Shown piece after piece: positions 43,201-50,009 of a stretch of DNA of 64,000 bases. The DNA is from JBGTFE01 sp049799955 (lineage in GTDB: Bacteria; Acidobacteriota; Blastocatellia; Pyrinomonadales; Pyrinomonadaceae): assembly GCA_049799955.1 (NCBI GenBank), contig JBARIW010000051.1, forward strand, positions 1 through 64,000, read 5' to 3'. Each line of letters begins with the position of its first letter. Positions within the stretch are counted from its first letter, which is position 1. The position numbers and the translations under genes are program-made. Below the pieces are notes generated by a model. The model was given only the letters and a program-made list of their open reading frames with translations, made no database searches and was not told where the DNA came from.

Positions 43201-44590
43201 CGGAGTTGACGACCAGCTCCATTTCCCCGTTGGCTTCCAGGCTTTGTAAAGAAAAAGAAGGGTTTTGCAAGTTCCTTGTGATGGGAAACGAAGCCGGCAC
43301 AGAGGGCGGCATATAATCACCATCGCCGAGCGGCTCGTAGTAAAACGCAGTTTCCTCGTTACTGAAAAACAACCCCGGCAATCCTTCACCCTTTAAATCT
43401 ATCGGGTTAAAGTCGGCGCTATCCAGATAACCGGGAATTGTATTCATTCCATTAACAAGCAACGGTCGGAATTCGGGCGCTTCGGGCGGAGAAAACTGTG
43501 AATACTCGAAATCTAACGGGGGAAGCGATTGGGACGCATAACTTCCGTCCTCATTTATCCGATAACCGGCTTGAGTAATCGATTTTAAAAATGAGAAAGA
43601 AGGGGTTTCATCGTGAATTAATTGTAATGCCTTTACCAGACAGGGATTCTTGCCTAATTCCTTAAAGTTATGAAAAATAAGTATGTTTCGACAAAGCCGG
43701 AATGTACGTATTTCAAATCCGCTGCGGTAATTCGAAAAGGGGTCTGCTCGTTCTTTCCATTCAGCGACCGGCTTATAGGGGTTGGAATCGGGCGAGTTAT
43801 CGTCAGGCAAATCGTATTCGCCGTAGTCAAATACAACTTCAAAGGCAAATTTTTCAGTTCCGGCGGCAGCATCTTCAATATACGGTCCATATTGAATCGC
43901 CCGAATATACTTTTTTGCGTAGAAAGACCGGTTGATTTCATAAATCCGATTCGAAATATTTTTTCCATTTTCAGACTTGTAATGATAGAGAATTTTGTTT
44001 CCTTTACTATCAAAACTTTCTTCTATCAGCCATTCAAAAACTTTCGTTTCGTCTTCCGGGTCAGCGATGCGCGCATTTTGGCTTTTGCCGTAATGAGAGG
44101 TTACATTATTACGAGATATTACCTTCCACCATGCATCGCCGCTTGAAGGATTCCGCCATAGTTCAATCAGTGAAAAAGAATTAATTTCTCTTGGTAAAAA
44201 TCTTAAAACAGTCCAAGTCTCAACACCATCGGATTTTGTCGTTTCGGCAAGAACCCACTGGTCATTTTGCTCTATTAATTCCGGCGTCAATTCGCCCTCG
44301 CCCAACAAAATATATGTGTCTTTTTCGCTATATGTAGGAATTCCCGTTTCTGTTTTTCTGGAAATTTTAGGCAGGGATAAAGAAAAACCCATTCCAAAAA
44401 TATCATTGCCTCCGCCGGAACTGTAATTTAGGCTGAGTTGAGGCTCGAAACCGCGGGCTGGAGTTAAAGGAATAGGAACAGAATAGCTCGCGGCGCCTGA
44501 AAAAGCGTTTGGCTGAAAACTTTCGCCAAGACTTTTTATAGCACCGCCGCCTTTTGGAAGTGATATATTTATCGCCTGAATATTTTCCAA
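37292..44590 (-). CDS. Fused Tc toxin subunit B-C with CdtB-like DNase I-fold cargo
   Basis: A 2432-residue fusion of TcB and TcC. The N-terminus is SpvB-like (FQPNAFSGAASYSVPIPLTPA). FG-GAP repeats follow, then the TcB middle domains, then Rhs/YD repeats, and the Rhs core ending near 2150 (GLYYYGARYYASWLGRWLNPD, FIDYNGL). Beyond the core, residues 2195-2432 match the cytolethal distending toxin B/DNase I fold: SWNTQ, VQEAGS (E2226), FVNVHLVSG (H2320), LLVGDANMN (D2351, N2353), LDHGV (D2387) and GSDHNQ (D2414, H2415). All expected catalytic positions are present. The cocoon is expected to release this cargo into a target cell through TcA. The start is a TTG supported by AAAGGAG five bases upstream. 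No immunity gene is evident, as expected for an anti-eukaryotic toxin. Confidence 0.9.
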   Translation of the reverse strand: MENIQAINISLPKGGGAIKSLGESFQPNAFSGAASYSVPIPLTPARGFEPQLSLNYSSGGGNDIFGMGFSLSLPKISRKTETGIPTYSEKDTYILLGEGELTPELIEQNDQWVLAETTKSDGVETWTVLRFLPREINSFSLIELWRNPSSGDAWWKVISRNNVTSHYGKSQNARIADPEDETKVFEWLIEESFDSKGNKILYHYKSENGKNISNRIYEINRSFYAKKYIRAIQYGPYIEDAAAGTEKFAFEVVFDYGEYDLPDDNSPDSNPYKPVAEWKERADPFSNYRSGFEIRTFRLCRNILIFHNFKELGKNPCLVKALQLIHDETPSFSFLKSITQAGYRINEDGSYASQSLPPLDFEYSQFSPPEAPEFRPLLVNGMNTIPGYLDSADFNPIDLKGEGLPGLFFSNEETAFYYEPLGDGDYMPPSVPASFPITRNLQNPSFSLQSLEANGEMELVVNSAQMSGYFSQEYAGRWSAYQNFQSIPTDITNPYRESVDLDGNGKADLLTLNAPDLVFYASKGKVGYDEPRRVPLPQGFPVSVNYGECELVTFANIFGDGLSHRVKIRDGSVEVYPNLGYGHFGEKVTLGNSPRFDSTTTAARIFLADVDGSGTTDLVFAYADRVDIFLNQAGNSFAEKSISIALPGGFSDIDQIQFADILGEGTSALVLTKAGSTMSHWYYNFCGERAAFTHALKPYLLTKVENNLGAATEIFYASSTKFYLEDKKAGRPRVTRLPFPVQVVEKTVATDKISGSCLTSAYKYHDGYFDPVEREFRGFGFVESWDTETFEEYQKSVSNPAFPSERLSKELYVPPVYTKTWHHTGAYIENKVITKQYEQEYFQDDKDAYDFPDSVFDSSIFQSDAETVRQAYAALKGTMMRQEVYALDNSSEQENPYSVNETNVSVELIQPTGNQRYAVFQVNPRESISYHYERNPKDPRMQQAFTLEVDPLSGEIIKACTVFLPRRKAAGSGVVIYPEQHEIKATATFNNYINTSDTEAFRYRGILYQAQEFEIFGLDLKGSQYFSYDDLLPVKSVVESPIPYQGTITPAELQARQLSWSRRYFYNKDQKLGEISSPALMVRIDNAVFTREFITGSFGARLTDDTIAAQGGYFFDDATGYWWNRGLTQSYIYDRKFFYVPSQTENPFVEPSSPVYSKTIFEYDSPYFLSPVKVTRFINEAKQIENVITAEIDYIALQPYQLVDINGNVSQCLFDPLGQVLATTLFGTENGISVGGMRLYPYNGQAAEYKLPTDATFEKVLDNSKEYLSGAASFFYYDLFNWKDRRQPSCSIDLVRDDFYQTSEGVSDFSCKTLINYSDGFGRQMESKLKTDSGVSIVHDADGKLVSGKNNKPLLAPTDDRWVVSGRTVYNNKGEPCEQYLPYFTDTPLFEEQQQIVDAKLVPPPSITHYDPLLRVIRIDTPKGFFSKVEFTPWEEKHCDEDDTVKDSTYYIDFMKNYPGKPSQEQIDEKDALDKAAVFYDTPAINVLDNLGNAFLNIQTLADKRQLISFSETDVQGRTTLLIDPRLYNSNQTQKTDYYNFKYRYAMDDKDPLYIDSVDAGIEKHLSNIFGNQLWSLSPRNYCQLVSYDALQRRSALQVKKVEDDQPILSYDDFNLVEVFTYGEMATDAQKNNLRGQLYQLNDLSGIVKNSQYSLAGEMLETSRQMTTVYNKAIDWKSVPPPPLETEIYPGQFTYNALGHLITETTPDGSVTTNGYNLRGFLNQVKVTYKDKTEDAVINLIDYDANEQRTTVQYGNGITTNYAYESTTLRLTGLQSTRPKGAGTESVQNIAYTYDPVGNITRSWNKTFETVFNNNQKVEPLSQYTYDALYRLTGADGRQHPGINSDTYKNNISDNDFKQCLFSQLPNINDAGALENYSEAYTYDDSGNLINKRHIAVSSSWTRKTPVEDNSNRLKDLQYDASGNLRQLDINNTVKLSFNCCENLVSAGIIERPDELDDSDYYVYDSSEQRTRKVSERMAHGGAVTLIEEKTYLGSYEIKRNISVNAQGDKTVTMERQTLRVMDDSSCVLIVHYCAIGKEAGTRKLRFQMSDNLGSITSEYDKDTQLISYEEYFPYGGTAIIAGSNQAEVKLKDYRYSGKERDDSTGLYYYGARYYASWLGRWLNPDPSGTADGLNLYAFVGGNPITFIDYNGLSKKKPKGAKALANDATRKAAAAVAHTKAQWKAHGVKRTRDDLVVESWNTQDKNGRALAQFSLIRVPDVLHVQEAGSVPSGGLYNATTGVTTGSSTVKRKRYGYTDTISQTVYFAHVPTGSKNIMTLSIHPIENAHLIHVADPAEKGTYRFRTALATQVQEMNFVNVHLVSGVPKLAEKHLERVIEASEHKEPTLLVGDANMNADSFGRVSKKRKLETTVFLADTATQKSGGALDHGVFFKESKAKSYKVGSSSVLKPKGSDHNQRRFRLRNSGTGWKPQ

Positions 44591-44595
44591 GTAAA

Positions 44596-44602
44596 CTCCT
44601 TT
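44596..44602 (-). promoter_or_regulatory. Ribosome-binding site that decides a TTG start
   Basis: AAAGGAG on the minus strand, five bases before TTG at 44588-44590. The downstream residues MENIQAINISLPKGGGAIKSL are the expected N-terminus of a TcB/SpvB protein, so the rare TTG start is accepted. Confidence 0.75.
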
Positions 44603-44937
44603 CTATCTATATGAAAAATATAAACCTGCGTCTTTTTACCTGCCTTACGCTACAATGCAGATAAAATTGTCAGCGCCATAATTTCCTCGCGCCAGTCTGA
44701 GCCGGACCAATTCGGCGGCGTTCGCCAAAAGTATGCACGACGGTAATTACACTTGAATCCGCCAGCCACTTCTTCCACATCTTTGCCAATTTACATGCCA
44801 AGAGCGTGAATGCTGCCTGCGGCGGTTTTTTCAATCAAGAATCCACCGCCAAATCGGATAAATGTATAAAAACTGACACAATTGCTTAAAAATCAGTCGA
44901 AATCAGTCATTTTCGTATGTCTTGAGTTTGATTTATA

Positions 44938-44995
44938 GAAACGGAATGAATTAAGATGCGGAATGACTGGGGGCATCTTTGAAATATTCCGTTTC
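44938..44995. repeat. Nested inverted repeat
   Basis: GAAACGGAAT pairs with ATTCCGTTTC at the ends, and AAGATGC pairs with GCATCTT inside, giving a two-tier stem-loop of 58 bases. It could be a structured RNA, a repetitive extragenic element or a protein-binding site. Confidence 0.55.
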
Positions 44996-45000
44996 AATTA

Positions 45001-45070
45001 TTGAGCCCTAATCGCCTGATTGATGATTACCGTCATCGGTCAGGCATTTCTTCTTTGGCTCAACCTTTTT
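45001..45070 (+). terminator. Strong three-tier stem-loop followed by a T-run
   Basis: TTGAGCC pairs with GGCTCAA (45001-45007 and 45057-45063), GCCTGA with TCAGGC, and GATGA with TCATC; TTTTT follows at 45066-45070. A plus-strand intrinsic terminator or a small structured RNA is likely, although no plus-strand gene ends here. Confidence 0.5.
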
Positions 45071-45082
45071 AAATCAATAACA

Positions 45083-45118
45083 AAAAGCTGATTATTCACT
45101 TATGAACAATCAGCTTTT
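45083..45118. terminator. Bidirectional terminator-like hairpin
   Basis: AAAAGCTGATT pairs exactly with AATCAGCTTTT across a 14-base loop. It could end transcripts arriving from either side between the defence island and the toxin locus. Confidence 0.6.
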
Positions 45119-45627
45119 CTTAATTTCCAATTCTTTCTTTTTGCTAAAGACCCGACTAACATTTCGATTTTACACAAATATCTTTCACAAACTTTTTTGG
45201 AAGTCTCCTGATAATAATTCCAAGCTAAAGTGTAAGAGAAAGTCAACATGAAATTTCTCTCGAATTTCGATTTGCCCGAAAAGAAATATCAGATAATCGA
45301 TATATGGTCAAAAAGATAAAACTGAAAATAGAAAAGCTTCAACTCTAAACGTTACAAACAAAATTACTTTATTTACTCTCGTTAAGACTAATTCAGTCGC
45401 GCTTTACGAAAATGTTCTGTTTTTTATCCGTTCCGAACACTTCCACTAAAACCGTTTCTGTCTTAATTAATTTGCAAGAATAATTGCAAGCTAACTTAGC
45501 ATAAGTAAAGTGCAGTGTCAACGGTTTGTCCGAAAATTTAGAAAAAAAAGCCTTTGAAACGGTATTTGTCTTTTGACCTTTTATGCCCTAAGATTTTCAC
45601 TTTATGCCCTAACTGAACACTCACAAG

Positions 45628-45822
45628 TGTTACTAAACCCATAAGTTGGTATTGATTGGAATCATAAGTTGGCAGAGCGTGAATCTAAAACTAATAACTT
45701 ATAGCTAGCAAAAGTGAAGCATTTTTTTATTTTTGGAAGCATAAATTGGCAGAGAGTTAAAATTGGAACCATAAGCTGGCAAAACGCACAAAAACTCTTG
45801 ATTGAATTATAAGTTGGTAGAG
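45628..45822 (+). repeat. Five spaced repeats CATAAGTTGGCAGAG, candidate Tn7-like transposon end
   Basis: Copies start at 45640, 45663, 45740, 45770 and 45808, with the core (C/T)ATAA(G/A)(T/C)TGG(C/T)A(G/A)A(G/A), four of them preceded by TTGGAA or TTGAAT. All point the same way, towards the defence island. A TGT at 45628-45630 stands just outside the first copy. Irregularly spaced same-direction copies next to a TGT are typical of TnsB-binding sites at Tn7-like ends. The first copy is shorter than the others, and the TGT is also part of a small AACACT/AGTGTT inverted repeat, so the exact end is uncertain. Confidence 0.5.
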
Positions 45823-45851
45823 GGTGGACGGAAAATCAGTAACTTACGAAC

Positions 45852-45878
45852 CACCTTGACAAGGTGTCTTTTATTTTT
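45852..45878 (+). terminator. Small hairpin followed by T-rich run
   Basis: CACCTT, loop GAC, AAGGTG, then TCTTTTATTTTT. It is a plausible plus-strand terminator within the transposon-end-like region. Confidence 0.45.
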
Positions 45879-46008
45879 GGAATGGGCTTTGCTTATAAAC
45901 GGCTTTGCACGAAAAGTCGTACCAGCACAACTAAGTGCATAGTTTACCGAAGAGTATTATTTAGGATAATTTTCTTTTGCACTAACGCACTGCCAGTTCG
46001 ATTGTAGA

Positions 46009-46833
46009 TTATAACGCTAAGGGTTTAATAAAAGTTACAATTCGTATTTTTTCACTACTTCTTGAGTTTAGATCTGCTTCTACGCCACGCGGATTTGCTA
46101 TTCTACCCTCAGGGTCATAGACAAAACACACTAAAGTTTTACAGTCAGGATGTTTTGAATATTTTTCAATATCAATTATTAATTGTTCGCCAAGTTCTTT
46201 TGCAGCCAATCCTTTACGCGTTTTTTTTGCCTCTATGACAATCTGCTCATTTTTTACTAAAAAGTCCATACGCGCAGAACCACCTGCGTAGGAAGGAGTC
46301 CATTCTTCAGGTCGTATGTCTTCAAAATGTAGTCTCAGAAGTGCGTGAAGTAAATCCTGCACATCATATTCGTCCTCAACATCTATTGTCGGACGATTCT
46401 CGCGCCTGACTCTAAGCTGGCTGGCTACTGTATGAAATTTTTTGCAAATGTTTTCAATACAAACGAACGGCGAATTTTCTTGGGTTAAATTCAAACCAAA
46501 TGTAGAAGCTATTTTGGATTGCAGCTTATCGGCAGTATTAATTATTTCTCTAAGTTTACGTTGATGTGAAGCCGCGCTAGCGCGCATATCACGCGTGTAA
46601 GATGTTCCTCCTACCCGGCTATGATGCACCTCATAATCCCGTTCAGCGGCAGCAACTTTTGGAATATCAATTTCTATTCCAATATTTTCTGCTCTTTCAA
46701 TAAGCAAATTTATTTCAGAAATATAATAATCGCACGTATTCCAATGTTTTTGGTCATAGTCATTTTGTGCAGATTTCAAAAGGCGTTTCAAGTCAATTAT
46801 AAATTCCTGAACTTCAATTTGTGACTTCTTCAT
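46009..46833 (-). CDS. DpnII/MboI-like PD-(D/E)XK nuclease, solitary
   Basis: A 274-residue protein. The open frame begins at a TTG at 46851, but the ATG at 46833 is the natural start. The N-terminal 150 residues are helical. The C-terminal nuclease core has D190 (GGSARMDFLVK) and E201-A-K203 (IVIEAKKTRKG), followed by KTLVCFVYDPEGRIANP. This is the REase_DpnII-MboI-type domain found in defence-associated proteins. No methyltransferase is present, so it is not a classical restriction enzyme. It lies 142 bases downstream of the Septu-like pair on the same strand and may act with it or alone. Confidence 0.7.
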   Translation of the reverse strand: MKKSQIEVQEFIIDLKRLLKSAQNDYDQKHWNTCDYYISEINLLIERAENIGIEIDIPKVAAAERDYEVHHSRVGGTSYTRDMRASAASHQRKLREIINTADKLQSKIASTFGLNLTQENSPFVCIENICKKFHTVASQLRVRRENRPTIDVEDEYDVQDLLHALLRLHFEDIRPEEWTPSYAGGSARMDFLVKNEQIVIEAKKTRKGLAAKELGEQLIIDIEKYSKHPDCKTLVCFVYDPEGRIANPRGVEADLNSRSSEKIRIVTFIKPLAL

Positions 46834-46975
46834 AGCATCAGCATATCGCAAATTTCAAAATCAATTATTCTCTAAATAACCTAGCAAACAAACTTTCAAT
46901 GGAGAGGTATAAATTAACAGAAAATCTAAATTTAATAATATTCTGGCTTTTGTTTTCAAAAACACAAAAAGGTGG

Positions 46976-47824
46976 CTAAATAAACAATCTATTCATAAAA
47001 ATATCGCTGTTAATGAGCGATTGTTGAAGGATTGCTTTCCAATAATTATGACCAAAAGATAATTTATCAAGTTTGACCTTTTGTTCGACAGCATCAATAA
47101 TTTCTTCTCTTGGAAGGCGATTTCTATATGCATAAATTAGATTTTCCAATTCAGTAATTGTGTCATTCCTATTATCACTAAATCTTTCCGGTAAATGGAG
47201 TCTTCCATAATGACTTTTAATGACATCAAAAAAGGGGGCGTCAATACAATTCCTATTATCTAAATAAAATTCAGTATCAATTATATTGTCTGCAACTGTA
47301 ATATTAACAAAAAGATATTGACTATTTGGCAGTTCGTCCAAATATAAATTTAAGAACAGCATTGAGTTTCCAGCTTTCCAAATTGCTGTTTTAAAACTAT
47401 TACAAGCAGTACAACTGGGAATAAGATTTTTAGGATTTACTATAAATTCAGCAAATTCCTCTTTAGGTAAAAAATGATCGAATGAATTAATTTCATTTAT
47501 CGTGCAATTTTGGCAAGTATTTAGAATCCTATTATTTTCTAGAGTAGTAATTTCTATCTTCAGTTCTTGGATAGCTCTGCTCTTATAAGAATATAAATTC
47601 AATAAGTCTGTTTTATCCTGGTCAACAAATCCTGCGCTCACCAAATTAGCTAATTCCTTACTAGCAAATAGTAGATCATATTCATCAAATTTTTCTACGA
47701 TTTGTGCTCTTAATTCTTGTACTCTATCTTTATATGTTTCATCATTTTTAGTCCTGTATTTATTTTTTAAGACTAAATCGTGAAAATCAATTGTATTTCC
47801 AGAGAAGGATTTAAGATTTCTCAT
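46976..47824 (-). CDS. HNH endonuclease of a Septu-like pair (PtuB-like)
   Basis: A 282-residue protein with an HNH core flanked by zinc-binding cysteines: C104 and C107 (TCQNC), D116-H117 in FDHFLPK, N133 in NPKNLIP, and C138, C141-N142 (SCTACNSFK). The spacing and the DHFLPK block resemble the nuclease subunit of Septu (PtuB) and of ATPase-HNH pairs found with retrons. Its start overlaps the end of the ATPase gene by 14 bases, which implies translational coupling. Inferred role: DNA or RNA cleavage when released or activated by the ATPase during phage infection. Identification as Septu rests on gene architecture and motifs. Confidence 0.72.
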   Translation of the reverse strand: MRNLKSFSGNTIDFHDLVLKNKYRTKNDETYKDRVQELRAQIVEKFDEYDLLFASKELANLVSAGFVDQDKTDLLNLYSYKSRAIQELKIEITTLENNRILNTCQNCTINEINSFDHFLPKEEFAEFIVNPKNLIPSCTACNSFKTAIWKAGNSMLFLNLYLDELPNSQYLFVNITVADNIIDTEFYLDNRNCIDAPFFDVIKSHYGRLHLPERFSDNRNDTITELENLIYAYRNRLPREEIIDAVEQKVKLDKLSFGHNYWKAILQQSLINSDIFMNRLFI

Positions 47825-49763
47825 TTGTTAGGCTTCTAATAAGCATAAGAACATTAAGGCTAAGAGGTAATCCATCCGATTCAAGTAATGATATTATTTG
47901 GTCATAAGATTTCCCTTCATCAACCATCTTTTGAAGAATAATTTTGTGTTGTTTATTAACAGCTCTGTTGCCAAAAACTTCTTCAGTTAAAACAGTTAAA
48001 TTCTCACCAAAAGACTCTATTCCAATTTTTCTAACTGACGGCACATTTCCGTTTCTTTCAATCACTAAAACATTTTTTGATAGCAGTTCTCTGATAATTA
48101 AAGGGGAGTGGGTAGCCAAAATACAATAAGATTCAAATTTATTCACCAATTCATAAATTGCATTTACAAGCTGAGAAATTGCGTTGGGGTGGAGATGGGT
48201 TTCAGGCTCGTCATAAAGGAGGAGTGAGTCATATCTAATGTTTGCAACTATCTCTGTTACGATATACAAAATAATGTTCTGACCAGAACTCATTATTGCT
48301 CGCACTCTACTAAACCCATCTATACTTACATCATATTTTTCATCATTATCTAAAACGATAAACTCGTTTATTAATTCCTCTTCAATAAAATTTAATAAGA
48401 TTTCTCTCCATTCTTCCATTCGGCTTAACTCTTTAATTTTTTTCCAAGTATGATGAAATCTTAAAATTAATCCCTGATTTGAAATTAACTCTCCTTTTTT
48501 ATCTTTCAATCCGCAATAAACATAATTAAATGAAGCAGTTTTTGAAGGAATTACAAATGTATCAAATACACTGTATGAGACTGCTATAACTTTACTAAAA
48601 AGGGGAGTTCTAGGACTAAATAATTTGCTATTGTTATTAGCTATTTCTATTGGAAGCGAGGTTATTAATTGGGTTTTACCTGTAGCATTTTTTCCTATTA
48701 ATCCATAAATTCTATCTGGAGAATCAGAATTGTTTTTAAAATCAAAAGTTACTGTTACTGATATATCTGAGAATTTAGGTTTGAAATCAAATGAAAAGCT
48801 ATATAAATTGGATAAATCATAATCAAGCACCTTGTATTTCGCTTCTCTTAAAAGCCTTTCTGCCTTGTCCGTCCGAATTAGAGACTTTTTAAAAATATAG
48901 TTGTTTTCAAAATTGTCGTGTATATCTGGGAAAAATGCAGAATCTCTTATTGCGAATAACACACTCTCAAAATTTTTTTTGAGTAATCCTTTTAATTTGT
49001 AATAAAAATCATAAGTCTGTCCCAAAGAACAAAAATCCGCTTCAAGAGAAAAAAACCTTTTGGGAATTGATTCAATTGTGTCCTCAATATCTATTTTCAT
49101 TATTTTAGTTTCGCCTACATATGAAACTACGCTTTCAGCATCATAATAAAATAATGAAAACTCAGTTTTATATCCAAAATCATTCCATCCATCATTCTGA
49201 ACCAAGACAAACGCGGGAGAGGTTGAAGGAGTTTTGTGAGATTGTAATTTGGCTGAGTGACCGCTTAAAGACTTAACAACAAAAAAAGGAATTTTATTTT
49301 CGACTAAACCAAGTGGTGTTTTTTCTACATCTTCTAATTGCTTGATTTTATAAAGTGGATAGTTACTTTCATCGTATGAATCAATAGTGAGTGCAAGCCC
49401 TTCTTTTTCTAAAATAGGATTTAACAAAAAATAATATTTTGTAATATCGTCTTCATCATTTCTTATTTCGGAAGATAACAGCGTCTCAATAAAAATTTCA
49501 AATTTATGATCATCCTCAATTAATCCAAGCCTTTCTGTAAAAAGATATTCATAGTCCCAATCTGGATTATTTATAAAATGTTGGACAATATCGCCACTCG
49601 CATCATCAAATCTGGGGTCTAAGGACGGCATTGACTCTAAATCCCAAATTTTACTTAGGAATTTGATAATACGTTCTTCGCCTTTTGATTCAGCAAATGG
49701 GTCAGATTGCGAAATGACAAGCTTAAAGATTTCAAGCTTTAACTTTTTTGAGATTTTTAGCAT
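47811..49763 (-). CDS. ABC-type AAA ATPase with AbiJ-like N-terminal domain (PtuA-like)
   Basis: A 650-residue ATPase. The N-terminal 130 residues (KIWDLESMPSLDPRF, SGDIVQHFINNPDWDYEYLF) resemble the AbiJ N-terminal (NTD3-type) domain of abortive-infection proteins. A middle segment of about 150 residues is unassigned. The ATPase domain has Walker A GLIGKNATGKT (near 355), the signature-like SSGQNIIL, and Walker B with D-loop LLLYDEPETHLHPNA (near 516), followed by the switch histidine in LATHSPLI. This is the AAA_21/OLD-like ABC ATPase group used in Septu and related systems. It overlaps the HNH gene downstream. The added AbiJ-type domain is unusual for PtuA as usually described. Confidence 0.75.
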   Translation of the reverse strand: MLKISKKLKLEIFKLVISQSDPFAESKGEERIIKFLSKIWDLESMPSLDPRFDDASGDIVQHFINNPDWDYEYLFTERLGLIEDDHKFEIFIETLLSSEIRNDEDDITKYYFLLNPILEKEGLALTIDSYDESNYPLYKIKQLEDVEKTPLGLVENKIPFFVVKSLSGHSAKLQSHKTPSTSPAFVLVQNDGWNDFGYKTEFSLFYYDAESVVSYVGETKIMKIDIEDTIESIPKRFFSLEADFCSLGQTYDFYYKLKGLLKKNFESVLFAIRDSAFFPDIHDNFENNYIFKKSLIRTDKAERLLREAKYKVLDYDLSNLYSFSFDFKPKFSDISVTVTFDFKNNSDSPDRIYGLIGKNATGKTQLITSLPIEIANNNSKLFSPRTPLFSKVIAVSYSVFDTFVIPSKTASFNYVYCGLKDKKGELISNQGLILRFHHTWKKIKELSRMEEWREILLNFIEEELINEFIVLDNDEKYDVSIDGFSRVRAIMSSGQNIILYIVTEIVANIRYDSLLLYDEPETHLHPNAISQLVNAIYELVNKFESYCILATHSPLIIRELLSKNVLVIERNGNVPSVRKIGIESFGENLTVLTEEVFGNRAVNKQHKIILQKMVDEGKSYDQIISLLESDGLPLSLNVLMLIRSLTNEKS

Positions 49764-50009
49764 ATAAATCTTATTGCTAACAAAAAATTAAAGTAATTTG
49801 TTTTAACTCGAATATAACATAGGATTTGATAATGATATGAATTTCTCAATCTCTATTTGACGCTTAGTAATCCGTTAATATTGTCTAAAACAACCTTTAA
49901 TAATCAACTAATTTAAGACTTATTTAGTTCTTAGAAACTTTTTGAGTTATATAGGAGCTAGACATTTGTTGCCCTGATGTTTATTAAATTTAGGAAAAAA
50001 TTTACTTAA

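Larger units (their letters stand above)
44591..46008. other. Long intergenic region with stem-loops and transposon-end-like repeats
   Basis: 1.4 kb without a convincing gene. The first 300 bases hold short decayed frames on the minus strand (for example one reading WKKWLADSSVITVVHTFGER) that I cannot assign. 44938-45118 contains three strong hairpins. 45120-45580 is A+T-rich with no feature except a loosely repeated ATAATT(C/G)CAAGCTAA segment. 45580-45612 has two TTTATGCCCTAA copies 21 bp apart. 45628-45822 carries five CATAAGTTGGCAGAG-type repeats, and 45852-45878 a terminator-like hairpin. Confidence 0.6.

Noticed and set aside
37292..44590. Several plus-strand open frames of 60-180 codons inside the toxin genes (for example 43670-44146 and 41648-42181)
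   Set aside because: They are antisense to long, clearly conserved Tc coding frames, and their sequences match no family. They are shadows.
44650..44800. Short minus-strand frames with tryptophan- and arginine-rich sequence
   Set aside because: I considered a decayed gene fragment, but no frame is long enough or similar enough to a family to name.
45640..45822. Repeats at first suggestive of a CRISPR array
   Set aside because: Copies are short and imperfect and the spacings are irregular (23, 77, 30 and 38 bases). No cas gene is present.
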